Positions 7,684 to 19,355 of a stretch of DNA of 64,000 bases are shown here, one piece after another. The notes below the pieces were generated by a model. It saw only the letters and a list, made by a program, of their open reading frames with translations, did no database searches and was not told the origin of the DNA. Numbering within the stretch: the first letter of the stretch is position 1; every line of letters begins with the position of its first letter. The DNA is from an uncultured Oscillibacter sp. Lineage in GTDB: Bacteria > Bacillota > Clostridia > Oscillospirales > Oscillospiraceae. A program made the translations under genes and the position numbers. The stretch is from NCBI GenBank assembly GCA_950097265.1, contig CATNDJ010000007.1, positions 20,908 through 84,907 of the forward strand. The letters run 5' to 3'.

Positions 7684-9495
7684 ATGCGTATTCAACACAA
7701 CATCATGGCGATGAACGCCTACCGGAACTACAACAACAACACCGCGGCCCTGGCGAAAAACCTGGAAAAGCTGTCTTCCGGCTATAAGATCAACCGGGCG
7801 GGCGACGACGCCGCGGGCCTGGCCATTTCCGAGAAGATGCGCGCTCAGATCACCGGCCTGTCCGCCGCCCGGAAGAACGTTAAGGACGGCATCTCCCTGG
7901 TGAAGACCGCCGAGGGCGCGATGCAGGAAATCCAGGACATGCTCAACCGCATGGACTACCTGGCCACCCAGTCCGCCAACGGCACCTATGACGACCCCGT
8001 GGACCGCAAGAACCTCCAGAAGGAAGTCGACGCCCTGAAGACCGAAATTAACCGCATTGCGGATTCCGCGAACTTCAACGGCATCCAGCTCCTGGACGGC
8101 TCCCTGGCGGGCACCAGCTCCAGCTCCACCACCGCGGGCATCAAATAGTATGACCTGAGCGGCATCAACTCTAAGCTGACGGTTTCTACGAACGCGGGTC
8201 AAAAGGGCCAGTTTACTACCGCTGCGTTCTCCAGCGCTTCCGCCCTGGACGGCGCGGGCAAACTGGTGGAAACCACTGTGGTCAACGACGACACGATCAC
8301 CGTGAAATTTGACCTGACCGGAGCCGACGGAACCCGCCAGACGGTCGAAGTCAACCTGAAGGTCACCGGAGACGAGGACGCCCCCGCCACCAAGTTGGTG
8401 GACCAGTACGGAAACGAGACCTCTATTTCGAACGCCAGCGTGACCAGCGCAAATATCAGCGAAGCTGTGGCGGCTGCCCTGAAAAAGAACGACTTTGTCA
8501 ACCAAAACTTTAAGGTCACCGACCAAACCGGCAAAATTCAATTCGAGAGCAAGGAAAAGAGCGCCGTCGCGGGGCTGAACGGCGTTTCCATGAGCTCCAA
8601 TCTGGCCCAGGCCGCGCACACCAATACGAACTACAACCTGGGTGCGATTAAAGTGGACCGGGCCGGTGCGGATAACTTCAAGTATGTCAACCTCGCCGGC
8701 GCGGCTCTGGGCTGGGACGGCACGGCTTCCAAGCTGGAAGAGAATATCCTGACCGTGGACGGCAAGAAGTTCCTGTTCATTGACGGTTCCAAGGTCAGCG
8801 CGGCAAGCGACAAGAACTCCACCGCCGCCGGAACGGACGGCATCCCCACCTTTGACTATGCTCTGAAGCTGGCGAAGGAAGCCGGCATTGATATTGGGAA
8901 CATCGTGTTCACCAAGGGCGATACCGCCGATTCCTCCGAGGTGGCACAGATGGCCGCTACCATCGCCAGTAAGACCGGCCTGAGCGTGGAGCGCGGCGAC
9001 GACCCGACTAACACTGCGGGTGGCTGGGTCTCCACTGTCGGCGGCGGCACCTTTATCGCCATCAAGATGGGCGGAAGCACCACCACCTCCACCAGCGGCG
9101 GCCTGCGCCTCCAGATCGGCGACACGGCGGACGCCTTCAACCAGATGAACGTCCGGGTGGGCGACATGCACACCAAGGCTCTGGGAATCGACGGAATCGA
9201 CATCTCCAACCAGGAGGGAGCCGCGGCGGCCATCAAGACCATCAAGGCGGCCATCAACAGCGTGTCCGAGGTCCGCGGCGACCTGGGCGCCATCCAGAAC
9301 CGTCTGGACCACACGGCCAACAACCTCTCCGTCATGCAGGAGAACATCCAGGACGCCGAGTCCACCATCCGGGACACCGACGTGGCGGAAGAGATGATGG
9401 CCTACACCAAGAACAACATCCTGATCCAGTCCGCTCAGGCGATGCTGGCCCAGGCCAACGCTGTTCCTCAGGGCGTGCTGCAGCTCCTCGGTTAA
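7684..9495 (+). CDS. flagellin with in-frame amber codon at 8146-8148 (codon 155); otherwise continuous to codon 603
   Basis: N-terminal MRIQHNIMAMNAYRNYNNNTAALAKNLEKLSSGYKINRAGDDAAGLAISEKMRAQI and C-terminal NRLDHTANNLSVMQENIQDAESTIRDTDVAEEMMAYTKNNILIQSAQAMLAQANAVPQGVLQLLG lie in one frame, interrupted only by TAG. Confidence 0.93.
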
Positions 9496-9537
9496 TTCGC
9501 CGGAAGGTACGCACGCTAAAAAAGCAATCCCACACAT

Positions 9538-9565
9538 GGGGCGGGCGCAAGCCCGCCCCGTTTCC
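9538..9565 (+). terminator. intrinsic terminator after flagellin
   Basis: GGGGCGGGC-GCAA-GCCCGCCCC followed by short T tract. Confidence 0.65.
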
Positions 9566-9587
9566 CTGCCCGAAGTCCGGGCATGAA

Positions 9588-9622
9588 AAATCCCCAAGGC
9601 TCCAGCCCTGGGGATTTGCTTT
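9588..9622. terminator. bidirectional terminator
   Basis: AAATCCCCA...TGGGGATTT with A and T tracts on either side. Confidence 0.65.
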
Positions 9623-10435
9623 TTATCCGAGTCCGTCCGGGGCGTTCCACCCGGACCAGGAATCGGCCTGGGGCGGTTCCGCACCCCGGCCCACGCCGGA
9701 GGTCCGCTTGGCGGTTTCGAAGTAAGCGAGCTGAACGCAGATGTAATTGGGGAAGTAGAACAGGGCCACCAGGAGCTGCCAGAGGCCGGAAATGGCGTTC
9801 AGCGCGAAGATGGGAAGGCCGAAATAGGTCTCCGGGGCGGGGACGCCGTAAGCCATCAGCATGAACAGGTCCCGGCTCATCTGGAAGCTCAGAAGCAGGG
9901 CGGGGGCGGCGGCCAGCAGGTTCCAGCCGATGTAGCTCAGGTCCAGGACGAAGAGCTGGGACTTGTAGCCCAGGGTCTGCCGCTTGCTCATCTCCAGGGC
10001 CTCCATCACACCGATGCCGGGGTCCTCATAGAGGTTGTAGAAGGCGAAGCTGTAGCGGTAGGCGGCAATAATGCCGGGGATGAGGAACAGCAGGGACCAG
10101 AGAAAGATGAAGAGGTCCAGCACGATGCTCAGCAGAATCAGCTTTCCCACGAAGGAGAACCCGTCGAACAGGGTCAGGAACTCCGCCCGCTCTCCCCGGC
10201 GGACGGCCATGCAGTACAGGGAGAAGCCCGCCGCCAGGACGGTGCCGGTCAGGGAGACCAGGATGGTGATGAAGACGCTGAAAAACCCGGTGTCCGCCAG
10301 GGCGGAAAACAGGTTCAGCACAATGAGCAGGGCCATATACAAGGCGGTCATGGCCTTGGGGGAAACCTGGGCCTCCCGCAGGAGCTCCGCCGCCTCTTGC
10401 TTGCATTGCTTCCGGTCGATGTATTCAAACGTCAT
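9623..10435 (-). CDS. DUF975 family membrane protein
   Basis: multi-TM; FLIPGIIAAYRYSFAFYNLYEDPGIGVMEALEMSKRQTLGYKSQLFVLDLSYIGW, typical of DUF975. Confidence 0.85.
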   Translation of the reverse strand: MTFEYIDRKQCKQEAAELLREAQVSPKAMTALYMALLIVLNLFSALADTGFFSVFITILVSLTGTVLAAGFSLYCMAVRRGERAEFLTLFDGFSFVGKLILLSIVLDLFIFLWSLLFLIPGIIAAYRYSFAFYNLYEDPGIGVMEALEMSKRQTLGYKSQLFVLDLSYIGWNLLAAAPALLLSFQMSRDLFMLMAYGVPAPETYFGLPIFALNAISGLWQLLVALFYFPNYICVQLAYFETAKRTSGVGRGAEPPQADSWSGWNAPDGLG

Positions 10436-10542
10436 GATAGGGCCTCCTGAATAAATGGTTGTATCCTTTCCTCAGTGTAGCACAATCCGGCCCGGAAGGC
10501 AAGCGGGAAAACGGATCCGCCTCCTGGGCGGATCCGTCCTTT

Positions 10543-11517
10543 TCATGCCAATTCCCCCTGGGGGGCGTCCAGCAGGTCCAGCTCCTGGAAAATCTGGTCC
10601 TCCAGTTCCTCGTAAGCTCTGGGCCCCCGGGAACGGCGCATACGCCCCCCCAGGCGCTGGCCGTTTTCAAAAAGATGAATCAGGTAGAACCAGACCTCCT
10701 TCATCCGCTGGGAGGCCGGGGCGGCCTGCCCGTCGGGGGCGGCCTGGGCGTAAAACTCCTGATACGCCTGATAGAGCTCCCGGGTGAAGGATTGCAGTTC
10801 CTCCTTCGTGGCGGCGGGCCCGCCCTGGAGCCGCCGGAACAGCGCCGGGTCCGCAATGGCCCCCCGGCCGATCATGGCGGCGTGCAGATTGGGAAACCGG
10901 GTCTCCAGGGCCCGGACGCTTGCAACAGAGGTCAGGTCCCCGTTGTAGCAGACGGGGTTCCGGCTCTCTTCCATGGCTAGGGCGAACTGATCCATGTGCA
11001 CCGCGCCCCGGTACTTCTCCGGCCGGACCCGGGGGTGGACGGTGAGACAGGCGATGGGGTAGCGGTTGAAGATCTCCAGCAGCCGGGGGAACTCCTCCGG
11101 GACGTTGTAGCCCAGCCGGGTCTTCACGGAGACGGGGACCCTGGTGCCGGAGAACACCTGGTCCAGAAAGCGGTCCAGGCGGTCCGGGTCCATCAGCAAT
11201 CCGGAGCCCTTGCCCTTGGCGGTGACGGTGCCGGAGGGACAGCCCAGATTCAGGTTGACCTCCTCATAGCCCATGTCCGCCAGGGCCTCCGCAGCCCAGA
11301 CGAAATCCGCCGCCTGTTTGGCCATCACCTGGGGGACCAGGGGGAGGCCGTCGCTCTCCAGCTCCCGGCGGTCCCGGGGGGTGATGACGTGCTGGTCGGT
11401 GGGGGAGATGAAGGGGATAAAGCAGCGGTCCGCCCCGCCGAAACGCGCATGCCACACCCGGCGGAAGACCCGCTTGGTGATGCCGTCCAGGGGGGCGAGG
11501 TCAAGGCGGGCGATCAT
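10543..11517 (-). CDS. tRNA-dihydrouridine synthase
   Basis: MIARLDLAPLDGITKRVFRRVW...VNLNLGCPSGTVTAKGKGSGLL...VSVKTRLG...LTVHPRVRPEKYRG...MIGRGAIADP. Confidence 0.92.
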   Translation of the reverse strand: MIARLDLAPLDGITKRVFRRVWHARFGGADRCFIPFISPTDQHVITPRDRRELESDGLPLVPQVMAKQAADFVWAAEALADMGYEEVNLNLGCPSGTVTAKGKGSGLLMDPDRLDRFLDQVFSGTRVPVSVKTRLGYNVPEEFPRLLEIFNRYPIACLTVHPRVRPEKYRGAVHMDQFALAMEESRNPVCYNGDLTSVASVRALETRFPNLHAAMIGRGAIADPALFRRLQGGPAATKEELQSFTRELYQAYQEFYAQAAPDGQAAPASQRMKEVWFYLIHLFENGQRLGGRMRRSRGPRAYEELEDQIFQELDLLDAPQGELA

Positions 11518-11864
11518 CCCAGCTTCTCCTCCCACTCCTGGGGCTTGAAGCCGGTGAGGACGAAGCCGTCCCCCACCAGAATGGGCCGCTTCACCAGCAT
11601 GCCGTCCGTGGCCAGCAGGGCAAGTTGCGCCTCCTCGTCCATGCCGGGGAGTTTGTCCTTCAGGCCCAGGGCTTTGTACTGAAGGCCGCTGGTGTTGAAA
11701 AAGCGCTTCAGGGGCAGGCCGCTGGCCTGATGCCACCGGCGGAGCTCTTCGGCGCTGGGGTTTTCCAGCTTGATGTCCCGGACCTCCAGGTCCAGGCCCT
11801 TCTCGTCCAGCCATTTTTTCGCCTTCTGGCAGGTGGTGCACTTGGGATACCAGAGCAAGAGCAT
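11514..11864 (-). CDS. ArsC/Spx family (arsenate reductase-like) protein
   Basis: MLLLWYPKCTTCQKAKKWLDEKGLDLEVRDI...KRPILVGDGFVLTGFKPQEW. Confidence 0.9.
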   Translation of the reverse strand: MLLLWYPKCTTCQKAKKWLDEKGLDLEVRDIKLENPSAEELRRWHQASGLPLKRFFNTSGLQYKALGLKDKLPGMDEEAQLALLATDGMLVKRPILVGDGFVLTGFKPQEWEEKLG

Positions 11865-11879
11865 GGGGGATACCTCCTT

Positions 11880-12971
11880 TTAGAGAACCATCAATTCCTT
11901 GGGGGCCCTGGTGAGATTCCGGCGGCCCTCCGGGGTAATCAGAATCACGTCCTCGATGCGGACGCCCAGCTTGCCGGGGATATAAATGCCCGGCTCCGCC
12001 GAAATCACCGCCCCGGCGGGGAGGGGCTTTTCGTTGGAAGAGGCGGCGTTGGGAGCCTCGTGGATCTCCACGCCCACCCCGTGGCCGAAGCTGTGGGTGA
12101 AGTACTCCCCATAGCCCGCCTCCGCGATGACGGCCCGGGCGGCGGCGTCCACGTCCTTTCCGGGGACCCCGGCCCGGGCAGCGGCGATGCCCGCTTCCTG
12201 AGCGGCCAGGACGGTCCGGTAGACCCGCTCCATCTCCTCCGTCACGGACCCCACCGCCACGGTGCGGGTCATGTCGGAGCAGTAGCCGCCGTAAATGCAC
12301 CCGAAGTCCATGGTGACGAACTCCCCGGACCGGATTTCCTTTTCCGACGGCACGCCGTGGGGCAGGCTCCCGTTTGGTCCGGAGACCACGATGGGGTCGA
12401 AGGACATGTCCGACGCGCCGTAATGCAGCATCAGGTATTGGAGCCGGGCGGCGATTTCCTTTTCCGTCACCCCGGGACGGAGCTCCTTTAAAATGTCCTC
12501 CAGGGCCCGCTCGGCGATGCCCTGGGCGGCCTCCATGGCTTGGAGCTCTTCGGGGTCTTTGGTCTGCCGGAGCTTTAGTATGGGCTCGGAAGCGCCGGCC
12601 AGCTCGCAGGGGGGATGGCCCTCCTCGTCCAGGGCCTTTTCCAGCCGCCGGAAGGACTGGACGGGCATCACCGCGTCCTCGATCCCTAAGCGGCGGATGC
12701 CCTTCAAAAACACCAGCTCCTTGAGCTGGTCCATGAGGCCCTTCCCGGGCTTCACCTCCCGGAGCTCCGCCCCGTCCAGGCGGCGGGCGGCGGCCTCGGT
12801 GTACCGGGCGTCGGTGAAAAACACCGCGTCCTTCCGGGTGACGAGAGCCGTCGCGTCCGCGCCGGGGGTGAAGAAGCCGGTGGCGTAAAAGCGGTTGGCC
12901 TCCCCGGTGAGCAGGACGGCGTCCAGGTTTTCCGCCTCCAGGGCGGCGGAGATGGCGGGGTAGTGATTCAT
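11880..12971 (-). CDS. M24 family Xaa-Pro aminopeptidase
   Basis: DFGCIYGGYCSDMTRT, HSFGHGVGVEIHEAP, ISAEPGIYIPGKLGVRIED. Confidence 0.92.
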   Translation of the reverse strand: MNHYPAISAALEAENLDAVLLTGEANRFYATGFFTPGADATALVTRKDAVFFTDARYTEAAARRLDGAELREVKPGKGLMDQLKELVFLKGIRRLGIEDAVMPVQSFRRLEKALDEEGHPPCELAGASEPILKLRQTKDPEELQAMEAAQGIAERALEDILKELRPGVTEKEIAARLQYLMLHYGASDMSFDPIVVSGPNGSLPHGVPSEKEIRSGEFVTMDFGCIYGGYCSDMTRTVAVGSVTEEMERVYRTVLAAQEAGIAAARAGVPGKDVDAAARAVIAEAGYGEYFTHSFGHGVGVEIHEAPNAASSNEKPLPAGAVISAEPGIYIPGKLGVRIEDVILITPEGRRNLTRAPKELMVL

Positions 12972-13028
12972 AGAGCAACAGTCCTTCCGGTTTTGAACTG
13001 GGCGGGGAAAGTCCCCGCCCGGTTTGAT

Positions 13029-13454
13029 TTATCCCATGGACCCGCTGCCGCCCATGAGGGCGGTCATCTCCTCAATGCGCTCCAGCGGGAAGGGCGGGGC
13101 GCACAGGGGCTTCATGGCGATGCTCATGAGCTTCATGGGATTGTCGTCCGCTGCTACCCGGTTGGAGCTCAGGCTGCCGCAGCGGCGGCAGCGGTGGACA
13201 ATGGCCCACTCGCCCCCTTTGCGGACCCACACGGCGATGGGGTCCATGACTCCTCCGCAGTCCGCCGCCCGGTCCCCGGGATCCACGTCCAGGTGGACGC
13301 TGGAAAGGCAGTTGGGACAGTGGTTGCGGTGGTCCCCGCCCGCCCCCGCCGGGGTGACCAGGCGGCCGCAGACCCGGCAGGTGAAGGCGTCGTTACAGGG
13401 GTGGGTTTTGTAGTAGCCTTTTTCGTATAGCTTCCGTTTATTCTCACGGTTCAT
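13029..13454 (-). CDS. RNHCP domain protein (zinc-ribbon type)
   Basis: FTCRVCGRLVTPAGAGGDHRNHCPNCLSSVHLDVDPGDRAADCGG. Confidence 0.85.
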   Translation of the reverse strand: MNRENKRKLYEKGYYKTHPCNDAFTCRVCGRLVTPAGAGGDHRNHCPNCLSSVHLDVDPGDRAADCGGVMDPIAVWVRKGGEWAIVHRCRRCGSLSSNRVAADDNPMKLMSIAMKPLCAPPFPLERIEEMTALMGGSGSMG

Positions 13455-13583
13455 GATGAAGTTTCCTCCTGAAGATGGTTCCTATCTTCCGGGAGGAATG
13501 GCGGAATGTGATTTGCCAGCCTCCCGGTCAGGAGACACTTTCCGCCGCAAAGAAGTTCAGTTTCATAAGCGGTTCCTTTTTTA

Positions 13584-14312
13584 TTATTCAGCAGGGTGCG
13601 GCACCTCGTCTGGTTCCCAGGGGCGGCAGACCTCCCAGGCGGGGAAGCTGCCCTCCGCCCAGTACTGGGTCTCGAAGACGTAGAGCACGTCCGGGTCCGC
13701 CGGGTCCTGGAAAACCTCCCGGCCCGTCAGGGTGTGGCCGAAGCTGTCGCCCATGCCGTTGCACTCCAGGTTGGCCTCCGGCAGGGTATCTTCCCCCACG
13801 TATCGGAGGGTTCCGGCGGACACGCAGCCCTCCGGCAGTTCCTCCACGGGAGCGTCGCGGCCAATGGGAATCTGGAACAGCCGCCCGTCCCAGGCGATCA
13901 GGTTTTCCCCCAGATCCTCGCTCTCAAAGCGGACATAAGTATCCGTAAGCCAGTCGGTGGTGAGGTGGACGTAGATTACCAGGGGCCGGTCCGGATTTGT
14001 GAACACAACGCCGCTGGCGGCGAAGCCCGCCTGCATTTGAAGATCCTTTTCCGGCGGGTCCTTGGTGACGGGGCCCAGATCCCCGGCGGCCTCGTAGCCC
14101 TCGGGGAGATAGGTGGGGAGGATCAGGCCGTTCTCCGTCTCCAGAGGGACGCCGGTGCCGTTTAGCCGCGCCCAGCGGTAGAGGGCACCGTCCATCATCA
14201 GCACGGGCTCGATGCCGCCGGGCATGGTACCGCAGCCGCCCTCCCCCGGGGGCTCACTGCACGCTGTGAGGAGCAACAGGCAGAGAAGCGCCGCCGGGAT
14301 ACGCCGTTTCAC
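13584..14312 (-). CDS. hypothetical lipoprotein
   Basis: MKRRIPAALLCLLLLTACSE lipobox. Confidence 0.7.
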   Translation of the reverse strand: MKRRIPAALLCLLLLTACSEPPGEGGCGTMPGGIEPVLMMDGALYRWARLNGTGVPLETENGLILPTYLPEGYEAAGDLGPVTKDPPEKDLQMQAGFAASGVVFTNPDRPLVIYVHLTTDWLTDTYVRFESEDLGENLIAWDGRLFQIPIGRDAPVEELPEGCVSAGTLRYVGEDTLPEANLECNGMGDSFGHTLTGREVFQDPADPDVLYVFETQYWAEGSFPAWEVCRPWEPDEVPHPAE

Positions 14313-14313
14313 C

Positions 14314-15924
<1,611 letters not shown>

Positions 15925-16055
15925 CTATTCTTTCGTTCTGTCCGTCCGCCGGACTGCATATCCATTTCATATTAACATTTGCGGCACGGCTTGTCAACGG
16001 CGCGCCCCGGCCGCCGGCTCCCGAAATGCGGGTTTCTCCCCCCGGGGGGAATTTT

Positions 16056-17171
16056 TTATTTGGCCGGGCGCTCCAGCCCGCTCAGCTCCACACGGGTCCC
16101 GCCGATGTCCACCGCCGTCACCACGGCGGGGTCGATGGGGTAGGGGAAGCTCTGGCCTAAGTGACCTGTAATGGGATCCCCATTCGTCTCGGTCATTACG
16201 CCCTGAATCGAAAAACCGGAACAGGTCACATATTTGCCCTCCTTGGTCCAGACGCCCTCCAGCCGCATATCCAGGTCCTTGTCCATGTCGAGGTTCGTCG
16301 CCCCCGGCACGGGGTCCTGTCCCCGGTGGATCACGTTCACCGGACCCTTCACGTCCAGGGCATAGCCGGCGCTGATTTGAGTGGGGGAAATGCTGGCGGA
16401 GGTGATCCGCACGGGCATCTTTTTGATGGCCGCCTGGAGGTCTCCCTCGTACTTCACAGACGAGAGCACCTTATCCAGCGTGAAGGTGAAGTCAAACGGC
16501 CCCTTTAACAAGTATTCGCCCGACCTGGTGCCGGGCTGCTCCGTGCCTTGGCCCGTAATTTCCACATTTTCAATGTGCAGCGTGATCTCCGGCTTTTCCA
16601 GATAGGCATCCAGGAGCATCGACGCCGAAAGCTGGACGGCGTCTCCCTCCCGGCTGACAAGGTGGAGACTCGGGCGCAGTTCTCCCGTCTGCCCCTGCCC
16701 CTCCTTCAGGTACTGGAACCACTGGTCCCGCTTTTCCTTGGAGAGACCGGCGGACTCGCTCTCGACCTTGTTTTCCGCGTAGGCCTTCCACTGCTCCTCC
16801 GGCATCCTGGCGGTGCACCCTTCCGAGCTGAGCCAGGTATATTGGCCTGCCTCCTTTGGGAAGTTCGGGCTCTTGGCGGTGAGAGACAACCGCACAGAGC
16901 CCCCGTCCCACACCGCGGCGTTCAGGGTCAGCGTCTCGCCGCCCACGGTTTTCGTCTGCTGGATGGCCGTGCCCATCCGGGCCAGGACGGCCTCCGACGC
17001 CTCCGGATCCTCCGGGTTCACCCCCATACCGGGGAACCACTGGGAGAACTGCCCGGCGGGCTTGGGGGCTTCCTTCTCCGTTTTCGCCTCCGCCGCCAGG
17101 GCGGCGCAGCTCAGAGAGGCCAGCAGGACCAGGGCGAACAGCCCGGACGCCAATCGTTTCCAAGTTTTCAT
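16056..17171 (-). CDS. secreted DUF4179-like protein, paralogous to the ectodomain of the adjacent anti-sigma factor
   Basis: signal peptide MKTWKRLASGLFALVLLASLSCAALA; QWFP..G...PEASEAVLARMGTAI....LTLNAAVWDGGSVRLSLTAKSP resembles the 17293-18582 product. Confidence 0.75.
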   Translation of the reverse strand: MKTWKRLASGLFALVLLASLSCAALAAEAKTEKEAPKPAGQFSQWFPGMGVNPEDPEASEAVLARMGTAIQQTKTVGGETLTLNAAVWDGGSVRLSLTAKSPNFPKEAGQYTWLSSEGCTARMPEEQWKAYAENKVESESAGLSKEKRDQWFQYLKEGQGQTGELRPSLHLVSREGDAVQLSASMLLDAYLEKPEITLHIENVEITGQGTEQPGTRSGEYLLKGPFDFTFTLDKVLSSVKYEGDLQAAIKKMPVRITSASISPTQISAGYALDVKGPVNVIHRGQDPVPGATNLDMDKDLDMRLEGVWTKEGKYVTCSGFSIQGVMTETNGDPITGHLGQSFPYPIDPAVVTAVDIGGTRVELSGLERPAK

Positions 17172-17292
17172 AGGGAATACCTTCCTTTCTTTTCCGGCGG
17201 GAAGGGAGAAGCCCTCCCCGCTCCGTTCTGCCAGGTAAACGGAGGGGGAGGGCTTCGCATTTCATTCTTTTGAAAATTTCGGAAAAATTTTT

Positions 17293-18582
17293 TTACTCGT
17301 CCAGGCGGGTCAGCTCGCTCAGCTCCACCCGCTTCCCGCCGATGTCCACCGCCGTTACCGCGGCGGGGTCTACCACGTGGCGCGGCGAGCTGTACATCTC
17401 CCCGTCGGCCCGTCCGTCCGGCAGGGGGCCCATCGTCGCGCCGCCGAGGCATTCCACGTATTCGCCGTCCTCCGTCCAGAGGCCGTTCAGGCTCATGGCG
17501 AGGTTTTGCTCAAAGCTGATGTGCAGCTTGTCCGGGTCCTCCCCGGTGAGGTCTACCTGGTCCAAGACCTCAAAGTTGGCCCGGATCTGGAAGGCCATGA
17601 CGGTGATTTTTGAGACCCGCAGGGGGATATTCTCATAGGTCGCGTCGATATCTCCCACATAGCTGATGGGCGAGAGCTTCTTGTCCAGGGTGAAGGCGAA
17701 ATCGAAGGGGCCCTTGAGAAACGGCTCGTTCAGCTCCTGGTCGGTGGTGACGGTTCCGTCGGGGCCAATCTGCGAGGTGAAGACGCGGAAGGGTTCGTCA
17801 CTGTCCTCCTCTTTGTAGGTAGCGAGGTTTTCCACATGCAGCGTCAGCTCCGGCTTTTCCACAAAGTCGTACAAAGTCGCATACACCTGTATGATAAGGG
17901 TCCCGTCCTCCTGGCGGGCTGCCCGGACAGCCGAATGGATTTCGGGCTCATAGGGGTCCTCCAGGTAAGACCGAACCAACTCCTCCAGTTCCTCCTCGGT
18001 GAGGTCTAAGTGGCTGTTGGCGTGGGTCTGGACGATTTCCTTCCGCAGGTACACTTCCCGCTGGTCCTCCGCCAGGGTGAGGCGGCACTCCAGGTCGTAG
18101 AACGGGGCGTCGGAGCTGAAGTCTTCCGGCAGGTCTGGGACCTCCGCCGTCAGGGACAGCCGCAGCTCCTGCCCGTCCCACACGGCGGCGTTCAGGGTCA
18201 TGGACGCGCCGTCCACGGTCTGGGGCTCCCCGATGACGGTGCCCATGCGGCTTACGATTTCCTCCGAGACCTCCGGGGCCTTGGGGTCCATCCAGATTGT
18301 GGGGAACCACTGGGCAAACTGCCCCGTGGCCACGGCGTAGGCGCAGGCAGAGAGGAGCAGCAGCGCCGCTGCAATGGCAATCATCCGCCAGTCCAGCCGT
18401 TTCCGGCCCCCGGACCGCCGCCGTTCCCAACCCTGGGGGTCCGCCAGCACCCGCGTCCGCTCCCGGAGATACCCGGGGGAGAACTCCGGCTCCCGGGCCT
18501 CCGCGCTTCGGAGGGCCCGTTCATACTGCGCCAGGTTGGCGTCCATCAGCGCCCGGCGCAGGAGAATGTCAAACTGCGTCAT
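17293..18582 (-). CDS. anti-sigma factor-like membrane protein with DUF4179-like ectodomain
   Basis: single TM (MIAIAAALLLLSACAYAVA), gene immediately downstream of and overlapping the sigma factor gene. Confidence 0.75.
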   Translation of the reverse strand: MTQFDILLRRALMDANLAQYERALRSAEAREPEFSPGYLRERTRVLADPQGWERRRSGGRKRLDWRMIAIAAALLLLSACAYAVATGQFAQWFPTIWMDPKAPEVSEEIVSRMGTVIGEPQTVDGASMTLNAAVWDGQELRLSLTAEVPDLPEDFSSDAPFYDLECRLTLAEDQREVYLRKEIVQTHANSHLDLTEEELEELVRSYLEDPYEPEIHSAVRAARQEDGTLIIQVYATLYDFVEKPELTLHVENLATYKEEDSDEPFRVFTSQIGPDGTVTTDQELNEPFLKGPFDFAFTLDKKLSPISYVGDIDATYENIPLRVSKITVMAFQIRANFEVLDQVDLTGEDPDKLHISFEQNLAMSLNGLWTEDGEYVECLGGATMGPLPDGRADGEMYSSPRHVVDPAAVTAVDIGGKRVELSELTRLDE

Positions 18583-19102
18583 AGGTATACCCCTCCTTTT
18601 CCAGGCGTTCCTTCAGCAGGGTCCGGCCCCGCATCACCCGAACCCCCACGGTGGACTCCTTGAGACCCAGCCGCCGGGCAATCTCCTGGTTGGTCTGCTC
18701 CTCCACCAGCTTGAGCTCCAAAATCCGGCGGTAGTTCTCCGGCAGGGACCGGATGAGGGAGACGAGGTAGTCGTACTCCTCCTGGCGCTCCTCCTGGGCG
18801 GGCGGGTCCCAGTCCTCGGGGAAGGCGACGGTTTTCCGCTCCGCCCGAAGGATATCCAGGGCGCAGTTCTTGGCCACGGTGACCACGTAGCCCTCCGTCT
18901 CCCGCCAGGGCAGGGCGGACACCCGGTCCCAGTTCTGTATGAGCTTGAGCCAGGTCTGCTGGGCGGCGTCCTCCGCCCTGTCCGGGCTTCCCAGGATCCG
19001 GAGGGCCACCGCGTAGATTTTTTTCTCGTGAGCCTCGAACAGCCGCGTGAACCGCCGCTGGTCCTGTTCGGTTTCCAGCATGGCGAGGTAAATCGCAAGC
19101 AT
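18569..19102 (-). CDS. RNA polymerase sigma factor, sigma-70/ECF type
   Basis: MLAIYLAMLETEQDQRRFTRLFEAHEKKIYAVALRILGSPDRAEDAAQQTWLKL...LPENYRRILELKLVEEQTNQEIARRLGLKESTVGVRVMRGRTLL. Confidence 0.88.
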   Translation of the reverse strand: MLAIYLAMLETEQDQRRFTRLFEAHEKKIYAVALRILGSPDRAEDAAQQTWLKLIQNWDRVSALPWRETEGYVVTVAKNCALDILRAERKTVAFPEDWDPPAQEERQEEYDYLVSLIRSLPENYRRILELKLVEEQTNQEIARRLGLKESTVGVRVMRGRTLLKERLEKEGYTYDAV

Positions 19103-19355
19103 GAAAGGTCTCCTCCTTCTTTGTTGAATTGGCGCCGATTCACTTGGTAAACGGCGGGAGGGCGGAAAGTATTACACGGCTGAAAAAAGTTTTCAACTTT
19201 TTTGCGGTACGGTATAACGGTATATTTGTAGCACACAGAGGGGAAAAAGGCAACTCCGCCTCCCCGCGGCCTGTGACATCCGCCATTGACATTTCCGCGC
19301 CGTTTTGCCATAATGCCTTCATCAAAGCACATCTGCACGAAAGGAGGCGCTGGGG

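Noticed and set aside
8146-8148. Selenocysteine-type recoding of the flagellin stop
   Set aside because: The codon is TAG, not TGA, so selenocysteine insertion does not apply.
7678-9684. 668-aa minus-strand ORF across flagellin
   Set aside because: Antisense shadow of the flagellin gene; no RBS or domain evidence. The flagellin frame is strongly supported despite its amber codon.
10543-12978. 811-aa minus-strand ORF as a single fusion protein
   Set aside because: Only the C-terminal 325 residues form a Dus enzyme; the N-terminal part is an out-of-frame reading of the ArsC-like and M24 peptidase genes.
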